Shown here piece by piece: positions 8,885 through 18,165 of a stretch of DNA of 42,923 bases. The notes beneath the pieces are model-generated. The model ran no database searches. It had not been told where the DNA came from and saw only the letters and a program-made list of their open reading frames with translations. How positions within the stretch are numbered: the first letter of the stretch is position 1; each line of letters begins with the position of its first letter. Origin of the DNA: Eshraghiella sp051880035 (GTDB lineage: Bacteria; Bacillota; Clostridia; Lachnospirales; Lachnospiraceae); contig JBJENE010000042.1 of NCBI GenBank assembly GCA_051880035.1, positions 1-42,923 of the forward strand, read 5' to 3'. The translations under genes were made by a program, and so were the position numbers.

Positions 8885-11071
8885 TTATTCAATCCTGTAA
8901 ATATAAATGCCGTTACCTGAGTCTAACCTTACCAGACTGCAGTCTGATTCCGCAGTATATCCGCTTAAATCGTTCAAACCGGTTATATATTTTACACCTG
9001 CTTTGTGCAAATCATCCAGAGTTATATACAACCTGAAGCTGTCAGCCGTAATAAGTTCAAATTCCGGTTCTCCCGACTCCTTGACAATTATTCCGATATG
9101 GGCATATCTGTTATATACATCACTGTATTTGCCTTCAGAATCAAGTGTCTCCCATAGCTCCAGATTAGGATAAACTGCCGTAGCGTTAAAGGTTTTCACT
9201 CCGCATAAGAGCCCCACATTGGCAAATACCGGCGACTCTAATCCATTGCACTCCACTGCCCATATATCGCTTCCGCCTTCATTCTCACTCACCTCACATA
9301 TTTCTTTAACCCAAGGTACGGAGTATACGCTGTCCACGCCCTTTCTGACCGGATTAACCATAACTCCCCCAACGAATGCAGTAATGATTACAAACATTAC
9401 CGACAATATCCTGCCCTTCTTCTTACCGTACATCATAAATGAAAACATGGCAGAAAACATAAGCACAAGCGTAATTCCCAAAAGCCCCAGATAAATCTTT
9501 TTACCTGTTACGGCAAGATAATCTCCTTTGGTAACATAACATGCAATAAGCATTACCGCCACGCTTATGACACCGGAAACAAGTACTGCCGTTCTCTTCT
9601 TAAATGAACCGCGAAGAAGGTAAATTCCCCTTACAAGCAGCAATATATTGACAAAGCCGAATGCCAGCATGGTGCGTACCGCCTGGGAATTGCTCATAAA
9701 TGTTACTTTGGCGATTATTTCCGGTAAACCAAAGGCAATCCAGATAAAGAAAAACAGATTAAGTCCCAGTAACATCAATGAAAGCAGGTCTTTCTTTCTG
9801 TTCTTAATCATGGCAGCCACCGGAAGTATTACACTTAGCGGGAAAAAATCTATTATGGTGGCAGACTCACATATATTCGGACCGAATCCGAAGTTAGTCA
9901 GTGCAAACCATGTATTAACCGGATAAGTAAACATATATGAAAGCTTACCGCCGCCGGTTTCAAGCCTTTCTCCCGGGTACACGGTACCGCTTATCAGTGC
10001 CATGGCTTCCGAAGATTTATTGAAAATATATAAGAACACCGCCGCCAGTCCCATAAGCCCTGCCGCAATTGATATATAATCATACCATCTGAGGGTGACA
10101 GCCGGGCGGTTGCGGATTATCAGCCATACGGTCAGAACAAGAATAATAAATACGAACGGCACCTGCCATGACGGATACAAAAGCATGATAAAGCATCCGG
10201 CAATATATAAGATTCCCGCTAACAAAGCCAGTCTCACAGGATATTTACGGGCCGTAAGATATTTATTAAACATAAGCATTGATATCTCGGTATAAATAAT
10301 TAATTCTGAAATTCCCGTAGAAAACCACCACTGCACCACAGGTGCAAAGGTGACTAAAGATGCCATAATGAATGATATGGATTTACGCCTGTCAGATAAC
10401 AGCATTCCCATCTCAAATGTGGCAAGAAAAAGCACAATAAACTTTCCGCACCACCAGAAAGAAAGACCTTTGGCCGGAGACAGAAAAAGAAAACCCAGAG
10501 TAAAAGGTCTGAATACGGTAAGTATGTGTTGTACCGGCTGTCTGATTCCCATGAAAAGGTCAGATTCATATCCGTTGGCATAATCGCTGAAATAGGAAAA
10601 AGCATCAGGAGATTCACTCATTTTCTGGGAAAAGAAATAAGGTGTGGCAAGACAATATTCATCCGAACGGATACTCCTTGAAATACCGAGAAGGACATCC
10701 CCGTCCGCAGTATCAAACATATCACACCAGCGGCCTATGGATGAGCCCGAAATTTCCAGAATTATACATAAAACAAAAATACCACCTGCAAGTGCAAAAC
10801 GGTATTTATAAATAAAATCTCTTATCTTTTTGTTAAAAAATAATATGGCCAGGATAAGAAAAATACAGACAAAGACAGCATATACAGAAGGGTTGGCAAA
10901 AACAAGCTTAACAAGACCTGTTAATCCCGTACCCTTCCTCACTGTCTCTGTCCAAATATCAAGTACTGAATATATTCTTATCAGAACTGCCATAACCATA
11001 GAAAACAAAGTAACTGCTGCTATTTTAAATTTATTATCCCTTAAAACTGCCATTTCAATTATTTCCTTCAC
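8885..11071 (-). CDS. large polytopic membrane protein, GT-C-like, of the polysaccharide cluster
   Basis: 728 residues with some 13-15 hydrophobic segments over residues 17-575 and a soluble C-terminal domain of about 130 residues. Near the end of the first third there is a long extracytoplasmic loop (about 105-190) rich in Asp and aromatic residues, as in GT-C enzymes that use polyprenyl-phosphate sugars. I do not recognise a named family with certainty. It heads the seven-gene cluster, 70 bases before rmlC, so addition of side sugars or other decoration on the outer face is a plausible role. The start given is a GTG with AAGGAT 7 bases upstream; an ATG at 11053 with AAGGAA upstream is an equally possible start. 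Confidence 0.75.
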   Translation of the reverse strand: MKEIIEMAVLRDNKFKIAAVTLFSMVMAVLIRIYSVLDIWTETVRKGTGLTGLVKLVFANPSVYAVFVCIFLILAILFFNKKIRDFIYKYRFALAGGIFVLCIILEISGSSIGRWCDMFDTADGDVLLGISRSIRSDEYCLATPYFFSQKMSESPDAFSYFSDYANGYESDLFMGIRQPVQHILTVFRPFTLGFLFLSPAKGLSFWWCGKFIVLFLATFEMGMLLSDRRKSISFIMASLVTFAPVVQWWFSTGISELIIYTEISMLMFNKYLTARKYPVRLALLAGILYIAGCFIMLLYPSWQVPFVFIILVLTVWLIIRNRPAVTLRWYDYISIAAGLMGLAAVFLYIFNKSSEAMALISGTVYPGERLETGGGKLSYMFTYPVNTWFALTNFGFGPNICESATIIDFFPLSVILPVAAMIKNRKKDLLSLMLLGLNLFFFIWIAFGLPEIIAKVTFMSNSQAVRTMLAFGFVNILLLVRGIYLLRGSFKKRTAVLVSGVISVAVMLIACYVTKGDYLAVTGKKIYLGLLGITLVLMFSAMFSFMMYGKKKGRILSVMFVIITAFVGGVMVNPVRKGVDSVYSVPWVKEICEVSENEGGSDIWAVECNGLESPVFANVGLLCGVKTFNATAVYPNLELWETLDSEGKYSDVYNRYAHIGIIVKESGEPEFELITADSFRLYITLDDLHKAGVKYITGLNDLSGYTAESDCSLVRLDSGNGIYIYRIE

Positions 11072-11121
11072 ATATAATCCTTATTACTTTGTCTTCCGAA
11101 TATACATATCAGTTTAAAATC

Positions 11122-12651
11122 CTACTGCTCTGTGGCTGTTGCGGTTTCTTTATCTGCCTTTGATGCAGGAGTACCTGCGTCAATGCCCGTAACATTAAGA
11201 TTTTTATTAACCTTGGCATCATATGTATCAGCTTTGATAATATCGCTGATATCTATTCCTGTTGCTTCTTTAACCGATTCAATGGTCTTAGCCAGTACGG
11301 AAGGAACATATCCTCCCATTGATTCAACTCCGGTTGCAGCTCCGCCGCCATCAATAATTGTTACCTTATCTATTGATTCTAACGGTCTGGCAATGGCACC
11401 CGCCATTTCCGGAAGCTTATTAACTATCATTTCAAGGATTGCGGCTTTGCCATACTTAGCCATGGCATCGGCTTTCTTCTCAAGTGCTTCGGCTTCTGCA
11501 ATACCTTTCTCTCTTATTGCTTCGGCTTCTGCCTTACCTATTGCGGTAATACCTGCTGCTTCCTGCTCCTTGGTGTATTTAAGTGCCTCAGCTTTAACCT
11601 TTTCGGCTTCGGCTCTCTGTGTCTCCTCGTATTTCTTAGCTTCTGCATCCTTCTGTCTCCTAAAGAGATCTGCCTGGGCATTCTGCTCAATTCTGTATTT
11701 CTCGGCTTCTGCCTGTTTCTTAATGGATGCGGCAAGCTCCTGTTCCTTAACCTCTGCCTCTTTGGCTTTCAGCTCAACTTCGCGTTCCTGTTTTGCAATA
11801 TCTGCATTGGTAGCCGTAATTTCAAGAATCTTACGCTGTTCCTCTTCCTGAATCTTATATGCGGCAGCGGCCTCGGCTTTCTTGGCATCGGAAAGCTTCT
11901 GGAGTTCTGACTGCTTAATACTGAGTTCATTCTGCTTAATGGCGATTTCGGTTCTGGAATTAACCTCTGCATCATTGGCAAGTTTCTTGGCTTCTGCCTG
12001 GGCGATGGCAATATCTCTCTCTGCCTCAGCCTTGGCAATGGATGCCTCTTTCTGGATTTTGGACATATTATCCTGTCCGAGAGCATTAATAAGCTCATTC
12101 TCATCAATAACACGCTGTATATTACAAGAAATAATCTTTACACCAAGTGCATTCATATCCCTCTGGGCCTTCTCCTGTACCTGGTCACCGAATTTCTGGC
12201 GGTTGTTACAGATTTCCTTAAGATTAATCGTTCCGATAATCTCTCGCATATTACCCTGGAGAGAATCCGTAAGAGCCTCTCTTATCTGGGCTTCGTTCAT
12301 GTTAAGGAAGTTCTTCTGTGCCAGAAGTATTCCTTCTTCACTGTCAACATCCAATGCAATCTTGGCAATTGCATCCACATCCACTCCGATAAAATCAAGT
12401 GTAGGTATATATCCGTTGGTCTTAATATCCACACTTATCTGCTTGGCAATAAGTATATCCTTTCTCTCAAAGAAAGGTATTCTGATTCCTGCTTTACCGA
12501 TTAATACTCTTGGTCTCTTTCTGATTCCCGAAATAAGAAATACCTGGTCGGAAGGAGCTTTCTCATATCCGACAAGCAGAAAAATTATGAAAAGCACCAC
12601 AATAACCGCAATAACGATTGATATAGGATTGTCTTTGATAAAATCAAACAT
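11122..12651 (-). CDS. flotillin-family SPFH protein
   Basis: 509 residues, the same length class as FloT (YuaG). An N-terminal hydrophobic hairpin (about 9-27) anchors it in the membrane; the SPFH domain follows (about 40-200, with KRPRVLIGKAGIRIPF); residues 210-430 are a long Ala/Glu/Lys coiled coil (repeated KAEAE-type stretches); the C-terminal region has the flotillin pattern KLPEMAGAIARPLESIDKVTIIDG. Flotillins scaffold membrane microdomains. The start at 12651 is fixed by GAGGAGG 6 bases upstream; the upstream ATG at 12765 lies inside the preceding terminator. No NfeD partner gene is adjacent. No terminator is visible between this gene and the polysaccharide cluster 50 bases downstream, so read-through is possible. 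Confidence 0.94.
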   Translation of the reverse strand: MFDFIKDNPISIVIAVIVVLFIIFLLVGYEKAPSDQVFLISGIRKRPRVLIGKAGIRIPFFERKDILIAKQISVDIKTNGYIPTLDFIGVDVDAIAKIALDVDSEEGILLAQKNFLNMNEAQIREALTDSLQGNMREIIGTINLKEICNNRQKFGDQVQEKAQRDMNALGVKIISCNIQRVIDENELINALGQDNMSKIQKEASIAKAEAERDIAIAQAEAKKLANDAEVNSRTEIAIKQNELSIKQSELQKLSDAKKAEAAAAYKIQEEEQRKILEITATNADIAKQEREVELKAKEAEVKEQELAASIKKQAEAEKYRIEQNAQADLFRRQKDAEAKKYEETQRAEAEKVKAEALKYTKEQEAAGITAIGKAEAEAIREKGIAEAEALEKKADAMAKYGKAAILEMIVNKLPEMAGAIARPLESIDKVTIIDGGGAATGVESMGGYVPSVLAKTIESVKEATGIDISDIIKADTYDAKVNKNLNVTGIDAGTPASKADKETATATEQ

Positions 12652-12735
12652 AAATGTCCTCCTCTTATGAAGTAAATCCCAAAAAAGGGTCGTAATATAA
12701 TGATAGCATTTATGCTCTGATGATTCAAGAAAAAT

Positions 12736-12778
12736 AACCGGCATATCCGCGAATTTTTTTATCACTAATATGCCGGTT
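12736..12778 (-). terminator. terminator of the sigma/anti-sigma operon
   Basis: Arms AACCGGCATAT and ATATGCCGGTT (11 bp) with a 21-base A+T-rich loop; on the minus strand the stem is followed by ATTTTTC. It lies just beyond the stop of the anti-sigma gene. Confidence 0.75.
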
Positions 12779-12802
12779 TGGGTATAAATTTTTGTTATCT
12801 TT

Positions 12803-13618
12803 TTATCTTTCCATATATGTTTGTTCTTTTAATATCTCATATGATACTATCATATCTTCTGCAAACGCATGAAAGCAATCGCCTTCAACGGCAATTTTTG
12901 CTTCTGCTCCCGTGGAAGGATTATAAATTCTGTTATCTTCACTCAGAAAATAGATTTCGGTTCCGTCAGTCAGAAGAATGAAATTCATATCCTGATTATT
13001 TTTGAGAAAATGCATATAAAATCCGTCTGTATCTTCTATAACCGGTGAAAGCGTAAAATCCACTTTCCCTTCATATTCATGAAACATCAGATTCCCTATC
13101 TGTTTATCATCACAATAAATAAACTTGTATACAGCAGAAGCCCTGCCGTCGCGAAGATTTATCATTACCATATTATTCGTTGATATACTAAGGTTTGATG
13201 TATCTGTCATATTGATACCGTCTTCGCCGTGAATCCACTCACAAATATCTTCAAATATCCGGCTGTAACCCTCGGTTTCCACAATTTTTTTTACTTTATC
13301 CGATAAGCTGTAATCTATATCAGATTCACTTATTTTAGCGGCATTTGGTTCAAAGACATAATTATTATCTTTTTTCCCGATTATCTCATCCGTAACGCCT
13401 CCCATTTTATGATTAAGATCATTCTGATTGCTCTTATTATCTATAGCATGGTAGGAAATCAGAAACAATGCGGTGATACAGATAATAAGTGTTGCCGCAA
13501 TTATTATCCTTCTAAGCCTTGCGGGGTGTGTCTTATGTGCCGGCATCTCTGCATCGGCTTCGCAGATTAGTTCTGCATCCACATGCTCCATACAGTGCAA
13601 TATTTTTGTCTCATTCAA
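12803..13618 (-). CDS. membrane anti-sigma factor of the ECF sigma operon
   Basis: 271 residues. A cytoplasmic N-terminus of about 35 residues (probable sigma-binding part), one membrane segment (about 37-57), then a soluble extracytoplasmic domain of roughly 210 residues with no catalytic motif. The ATG overlaps the sigma stop codon by 4 bases (ATGA), the classic coupling of an ECF sigma factor with its inhibitor. The role as anti-sigma is inferred from this overlap, topology and size; no zinc-binding HxxxCxxC motif of the ZAS type is present, although single Cys and His residues occur near the N-terminus. The signal sensed is unknown. Confidence 0.8.
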   Translation of the reverse strand: MNETKILHCMEHVDAELICEADAEMPAHKTHPARLRRIIIAATLIICITALFLISYHAIDNKSNQNDLNHKMGGVTDEIIGKKDNNYVFEPNAAKISESDIDYSLSDKVKKIVETEGYSRIFEDICEWIHGEDGINMTDTSNLSISTNNMVMINLRDGRASAVYKFIYCDDKQIGNLMFHEYEGKVDFTLSPVIEDTDGFYMHFLKNNQDMNFILLTDGTEIYFLSEDNRIYNPSTGAEAKIAVEGDCFHAFAEDMIVSYEILKEQTYMER

Positions 13619-14175
13619 ACCGTGTATCCCTCCTTTACAAGATAAATCCTGAGATTGTTTCTGGTTCTGAAAAGGGTTGTTTTAACTTTGCTTTCACTTA
13701 TTGAACAATGACGGGCAATATCTGATACAGAATCAAGATAAAAATACCGCCGCATAAAAATTACCCGTTTTTCTCTTGGCAGCGTACGAAGGAATCTGCC
13801 GATTGCTTCACCAAGAAGCTTTTCATTCAGAACGCTTTCAACATCGTCTGATGACGGCAGGCATAATTCCAGCTCTTTTGACAACTCCACAATATATCCC
13901 TTACGCTTCAGGACAGAGCGTTCCCTGCATCGGTCAATGGAAATATGTCTTGTAATACATGCAAGAAAGGCATAAAAATATGTTACGGGCTTATTGGGAG
14001 GAATCCTGTTCCACGCTTCCATATATGTATCGTTTTCGCATTCCTCTGCTGTCATATGATCTGCTACAATACTGTATGAAAGAGACCTAAGCCTTGCTCC
14101 GTATTTATCTGCCGTATCCTTCACTGCAGCTTCATTCCGGTTCAGATACTCTTCAACAATCTTTTCATCTTCCAT
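13615..14175 (-). CDS. ECF-type RNA polymerase sigma factor
   Basis: 186 residues. Sigma region 2 (about 8-75) contains AEECENDTYMEAWNRIP and the -10-recognition helix; region 4 (about 125-178) contains LPREKRVIFMRRYF and the helix-turn-helix SVSDIARHCSISESKVKTTL. Region 3 and region 1.1 are missing, as in ECF factors. It binds core polymerase and transcribes a stress regulon once its anti-sigma partner (overlapping downstream gene) is inactivated. A GAGAGGAG site precedes the ATG. The upstream sequence has an ECF-like promoter at 14222-14250, so autoregulation is likely. Confidence 0.93.
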   Translation of the reverse strand: MEDEKIVEEYLNRNEAAVKDTADKYGARLRSLSYSIVADHMTAEECENDTYMEAWNRIPPNKPVTYFYAFLACITRHISIDRCRERSVLKRKGYIVELSKELELCLPSSDDVESVLNEKLLGEAIGRFLRTLPREKRVIFMRRYFYLDSVSDIARHCSISESKVKTTLFRTRNNLRIYLVKEGYTV

Positions 14176-14221
14176 CCCTTATCTCCTCTCCCTTATTTCA
14201 TTTGTAAGGCCTTCATCCTAT

Positions 14222-14250
14222 GTAGCGATATTTTTATCCCCCGGGTTACA
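14222..14250 (-). promoter_or_regulatory. candidate ECF autoregulatory promoter
   Basis: On the minus strand TGTAAC (14245-14250) and CGCTAC (14222-14227) are spaced by 17 bases. The TGTAAC-type -35 with a CG-starting -10 is what ECF factors commonly read, and no good sigma-70 promoter is visible in the 88-base gap. Confidence 0.45.
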
Positions 14251-14263
14251 CATATTTTTCAAA

Positions 14264-14809
14264 TTAATCCGCAAATTCGTATTTCTTAATTTCACAGTTT
14301 CTTATCCCGTATGCGGCAAATTCCTCATTGGTCATATCCCGGAAATAAGATTCCACTATCCGTGAAATTCCGTTATGTGCAACGAGAAGATATATTTTAT
14401 TGCGGGATTCATTTTTGATATCATCTATGAGACTATATATTCTGTGGGTAAGGTGGAGCATATTTTCTCCCCCGTCGTAGCTGTCGATAAAATGAGCTTT
14501 GGCAAGCTGAAACTCTTCCCCGTTTCTTGCCGTTCCTTCATATTTTCCGAAATTCTGCTCCTTAAGTCGTGGTTCTTCTTTGGCGGGAATCCCGGTAACT
14601 GCAGATATACGTAATGCAGTGTTTGCCGCACGGACAAGAGGTGAATACAGAATTTCGTCTATTTTAATTTTGTCCCGGATTATTATATTTCCCAGTTCTT
14701 CTGCCTGTCTGTATCCTTGTTCCGTAAGCTCCACATCAGTGGCACCGCAGATTTTATTTTCCACATTCCATATGGTCTGTCCGTGTCTTGTATAATAAAA
14801 ATGTCCCAC
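14264..14809 (-). CDS. histidine phosphatase family protein (phosphoglycerate mutase-like)
   Basis: 181 residues. The catalytic motif is R8-H9-G10 (TRHGQT), followed by the typical GATDVELTEQGYRQAEELG, a second Arg at PLVRAANTA, the acid Glu in the EQNFGKYEG region, and the second catalytic His in VAHNGI. It removes phosphate from a small molecule or peptide; the substrate is not predictable. The start codon is GTG, with GGAG 8 bases upstream. It is last in a likely operon with the MATE exporter (11-base gap). Confidence 0.9.
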   Translation of the reverse strand: MGHFYYTRHGQTIWNVENKICGATDVELTEQGYRQAEELGNIIIRDKIKIDEILYSPLVRAANTALRISAVTGIPAKEEPRLKEQNFGKYEGTARNGEEFQLAKAHFIDSYDGGENMLHLTHRIYSLIDDIKNESRNKIYLLVAHNGISRIVESYFRDMTNEEFAAYGIRNCEIKKYEFAD

Positions 14810-14820
14810 TTTAATTCTCC

Positions 14821-16188
14821 TTATGTATTGGCTTTAATTTTATTGTTAAGTTTTCTCCTGACAATTATAAAACATACAACATGTGCCAGAAAAGTAATTG
14901 TCCATGTAACAGGGTAGGACATGTAGATATACTTTATGCTGTGATACTCCGGTATCCGGTACACCGTGGCAAGCCATACAAGCCGCAGGCCGCAGGCTCC
15001 GATTAAGGACACAATCATCGGCATTATGGTATATCCCATTCCCCTTATGGAGCCCACCATAACATCCATAATTCCGCAAAGTGCATATGTTCCGCAAATC
15101 ATCCACAGTCGCACCATGCCGGCATCTATTGCCTCACTGTTTCGTGTATAAATTGAAAGAAGCGGTCTTCCGAAAATTACGGCTGCATATCCCGCCACAA
15201 GTCCTGCCACTGTCGCACACAAAAGACCAACTATAAGTATTTTATTGATTCGTTTATATTTTCCGGCTCCCATATTCTGGCTTGTAAAAGACAAAGTGGC
15301 ATGATGAAACGCATTCATCGCAAAATATACAAAGCCTTCTATGTTGGCTGCGGCTGAATTGCCTGCTACCACAATTTCTCCCCATGTATTGATTGATGAC
15401 TGGATAACCACATTGGAAAGGGAAAAAATTGTGCCCTGCATTCCTGCCGGAAGTCCGATTTTGAGAATATCGAAAAGTTTCTTACGGGCAATGCGAAGTT
15501 TTTTTGGAAAAAGCTTTATTCCGCTGTCTTCTTTCATAAGACAACGCACCACAAGCCATGCGGAAATCATCTGTGAAACAACTGTCGCAGTTCCAACTCC
15601 CGCAACATCCATTTTAAGGGCAATTACAAAAATAAGATTCAGACCCACATTCACTCCGCCTGCGGCAAAAAGATAATATAGCGGTCTTTTGGTATCTCCT
15701 ACGGCTCTTAAAAGCGCGCTTCCGAAATTGTACACCATCATTGCTGGCATTCCGAGAAAATAAACCCTTAAATATATTGTTGCAAGTCCCAGAACATTCT
15801 CGGGCGTCTGCATTATAATTAAAAGCTGTCTGGCAAAAATTTCGCCTATGACGGTAAGTGCCACCCCGCATATAAGGCTTAAAAGCATGGAGGTGTGTAC
15901 GGTTTCACTTAAATCTTTTAGAAGTCCGGCTCCCCTGTATCTTGCCGCAAGTACATTGGCGCCTATTGAAAGCCCGATAAAAAGATTAGTAAGAAGATTA
16001 ATGAGCGCAGTATTTGAGCCTACCGCCGCAAGGGAATTATCTCCGGCAAACCGGCCCACAACAATTATATCCGCAGCATTAAATAAAAGCTGCAGCATAC
16101 TTGACAACATAAGCGGCATTGCAAATTTTAACATTTTGCCCAGTATGGGGCCATTACACATATCTATTTCATAACTCTTGTTTTTCAT
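14821..16188 (-). CDS. MATE-family multidrug/sodium antiporter
   Basis: 455 residues with 12 membrane helices in two equivalent bundles. Family hallmarks are the N-terminal GPILGKMLKFAMPLMLSS block and AADIIVVGRFAGDNSLAAVG, with the matching second-half motif FAMNAFHHATLSFTSQNMGA. MATE proteins extrude cationic drugs or metabolites using a Na+ or H+ gradient. It lies between a glycosyltransferase gene (25-base gap) and the histidine phosphatase gene, all in one direction. The substrate is unknown. Confidence 0.93.
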   Translation of the reverse strand: MKNKSYEIDMCNGPILGKMLKFAMPLMLSSMLQLLFNAADIIVVGRFAGDNSLAAVGSNTALINLLTNLFIGLSIGANVLAARYRGAGLLKDLSETVHTSMLLSLICGVALTVIGEIFARQLLIIMQTPENVLGLATIYLRVYFLGMPAMMVYNFGSALLRAVGDTKRPLYYLFAAGGVNVGLNLIFVIALKMDVAGVGTATVVSQMISAWLVVRCLMKEDSGIKLFPKKLRIARKKLFDILKIGLPAGMQGTIFSLSNVVIQSSINTWGEIVVAGNSAAANIEGFVYFAMNAFHHATLSFTSQNMGAGKYKRINKILIVGLLCATVAGLVAGYAAVIFGRPLLSIYTRNSEAIDAGMVRLWMICGTYALCGIMDVMVGSIRGMGYTIMPMIVSLIGACGLRLVWLATVYRIPEYHSIKYIYMSYPVTWTITFLAHVVCFIIVRRKLNNKIKANT

Positions 16189-16213
16189 CTTTAGATGCCT
16201 CTGTTATATTCTG

Positions 16214-18082
16214 TCAGTTTCTTTTTCTGACTTCTGTAAGAATATACTCCAACGAGCTTTTTCCGTCAAGAAGCATATGGCTCCTTGCAATTGCTTTTTC
16301 CGACATCATACGGTAGTATTCCTTATCCTTAGCATAGCGCATGATTACCGCCTTATATTCGTCCATATCGTTTACGCAGAAGTCCGCTCCTGCTGCCGCG
16401 GCAACATCCCCATAGTTCAGGGTTACCCCCGGCTTACCCATATAAAAGGCCTCCGTAACCGAATATCCGCCTCCCATTCTCGGAGGGTTCATATAAAAAT
16501 CGCATACTTCATCAAATGCGAGAATATCTTCCATTGAACCTACATATACGCTGTGTTCCTTAAGCTTCGGAATCTGCATACAAAGACTTTCATATCCGGG
16601 AAATACACCGGCAAAAGCCAGAAAGATTCCGTTATCGAACAAATCCGATATCTGCCTTATAAATTCTGCCGTAACATCATAATCAAGTCTCGTTCCGACT
16701 ACCGCACCCACAAATGCATCCTCCGGAATACCCAGTTCTTTTCTGCTAAGAACCGAATGCTTCGGCTTGAGTCTGAAAGAAAAAGTACTTTCTATGTACC
16801 TGTCGGGATTAATAGACAGCTGCCTGCATTTTTCAATTTCTTCACCGGTAAGGCTTCGTCCCACGGCAATAAATTCTCCGTAAAAAGAACGGCACATTGA
16901 AGAAAAAATAACAGGGATTTTCACGGTATCGGTTATTCCGGCACACAAATCTCCCGGAATACTGTAATTTCCTACTATAATTACCTGTTCCGGTTTAAAT
17001 TCGTGAACCATCAGGAGAATTTTAATTATTTCATCCTCATCAGGCATATTTCCCGCCGGCTGATACAGAAGGAATCTTCCTTCGCCTTCCGTCTGTACCG
17101 TCATGCCGCTTAACCCCTCGTTATAATTTCCTGTTAAAATTCCCGCATAAGGCAAAACACCTTTTGGGCTCATAATTTCTTTGGTGCTTATACAAAGGAC
17201 CTCCCTGCCCATTCCGTTTACGAGGGCATCAATTCTCTCCAATGCACTCTTAGTTGGAGCGTGGGATTTGTTTATCATCTGGGTCGCGATTACAACCGTC
17301 CTGTTCCTGTTACGCTTCTCTTTAGGAATCGGTTCAAGATATACTGAAAGTTTCTTTTCCCAATATCCGATAATGGAGGCATATAATTCATCAAGTTCAT
17401 CCCCGGCATTAAATTCCGGATGTTTAAAAAGATAGTTTTCAAGCTGTCTGAATACGAAATTTCTGTTATGAATGGAATATACCGGTAAAACAGCCTCTTT
17501 GCACAGTTTTACAAAGTATTTTTTGCCGTAAAATCCCATGAGCACTGATAAAACAAATATACGGAATCCCGCATTGTTATCATTTGTGATATGGGAATAT
17601 TCTTCCAGCCAGCATAAAAGTGCCTTAACTTCTCCGGGTGTCAGCTTATCGATTCCCTCAAGAAGGTTGCCGAACTTTTCTTCCTTCTCAATACATTCGT
17701 TTACGGAAAATTCTTTGTCCGCAATATCCTTTTTAAATTCTCTGATACTTCGCAGATAAGGATTAATGGCAATAAACAAATCAGGTGAAGCATATTCTTT
17801 GCAGATTCGGTCATCCTCTGTTGTATCCGGACAGAGGATAACTTTTTGTACTTCGGGATATGCGGCTTTTACACAACTGTTAAGCTTATATGAGTTGGAG
17901 CCAAAAATTATGCTTTCCTCGTCCATACCGTCGGCAACCGTGGCAAAAAGTCCTGTCGTAAACTCTTCAGGACTCATCTGCTCATAAAGATGTATAGCCG
18001 TATTCTCATCATCAAATCCCAAAATAAACTCTCTGTTTCTTAAAGATAAATCACCATAAATAAAGCATATGAAATTAGTCAT
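16214..18082 (-). CDS. large glycosyltransferase-like protein (GT-B type C-terminal domain)
   Basis: 622 residues. Residues 1-260 have no recognised fold. The rest reads as a GT-B glycosyltransferase: a nucleotide-sugar half with GAVVGTRLDYD, VYVGSMED, and a C-terminal acceptor/donor loop PPRMGGGYSVTEAFYMGKPGVTL (first part only quoted as PPRMGGGYSVTEAFYMGKP), the E-containing segment expected to contact the donor phosphate. It is probably cytoplasmic. The start at 18082 is chosen for its AAGGAG site 9 bases upstream; the longer frame reaches into a perfect palindrome. It starts a three-gene unit with the MATE exporter and phosphatase. Acceptor and sugar are unknown. Confidence 0.7.
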   Translation of the reverse strand: MTNFICFIYGDLSLRNREFILGFDDENTAIHLYEQMSPEEFTTGLFATVADGMDEESIIFGSNSYKLNSCVKAAYPEVQKVILCPDTTEDDRICKEYASPDLFIAINPYLRSIREFKKDIADKEFSVNECIEKEEKFGNLLEGIDKLTPGEVKALLCWLEEYSHITNDNNAGFRIFVLSVLMGFYGKKYFVKLCKEAVLPVYSIHNRNFVFRQLENYLFKHPEFNAGDELDELYASIIGYWEKKLSVYLEPIPKEKRNRNRTVVIATQMINKSHAPTKSALERIDALVNGMGREVLCISTKEIMSPKGVLPYAGILTGNYNEGLSGMTVQTEGEGRFLLYQPAGNMPDEDEIIKILLMVHEFKPEQVIIVGNYSIPGDLCAGITDTVKIPVIFSSMCRSFYGEFIAVGRSLTGEEIEKCRQLSINPDRYIESTFSFRLKPKHSVLSRKELGIPEDAFVGAVVGTRLDYDVTAEFIRQISDLFDNGIFLAFAGVFPGYESLCMQIPKLKEHSVYVGSMEDILAFDEVCDFYMNPPRMGGGYSVTEAFYMGKPGVTLNYGDVAAAAGADFCVNDMDEYKAVIMRYAKDKEYYRMMSEKAIARSHMLLDGKSSLEYILTEVRKRN

Positions 18083-18120
18083 TCCATGGCTCCTTTCCGC
18101 ATTGTATCCTATAAGCGCCC

Positions 18121-18146
18121 GGTGCAGAGCAAAAATGCTCTGCACC
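18121..18146. terminator. perfect hairpin after parC
   Basis: Arms GGTGCAGAGCA and TGCTCTGCACC (11 bp, no mismatch) with a 4-base loop, 20 bases past the parC stop codon. There is no T-tract on either strand, so termination is likely but not certain. Confidence 0.6.
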
Positions 18147-18165
18147 ATGTCAGTCTGTAATATTT

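Noticed and set aside
11132..11851. 239-codon plus-strand frame rich in Ser and Ala
   Set aside because: Antisense shadow of the Ala/Glu coiled coil of flotillin.
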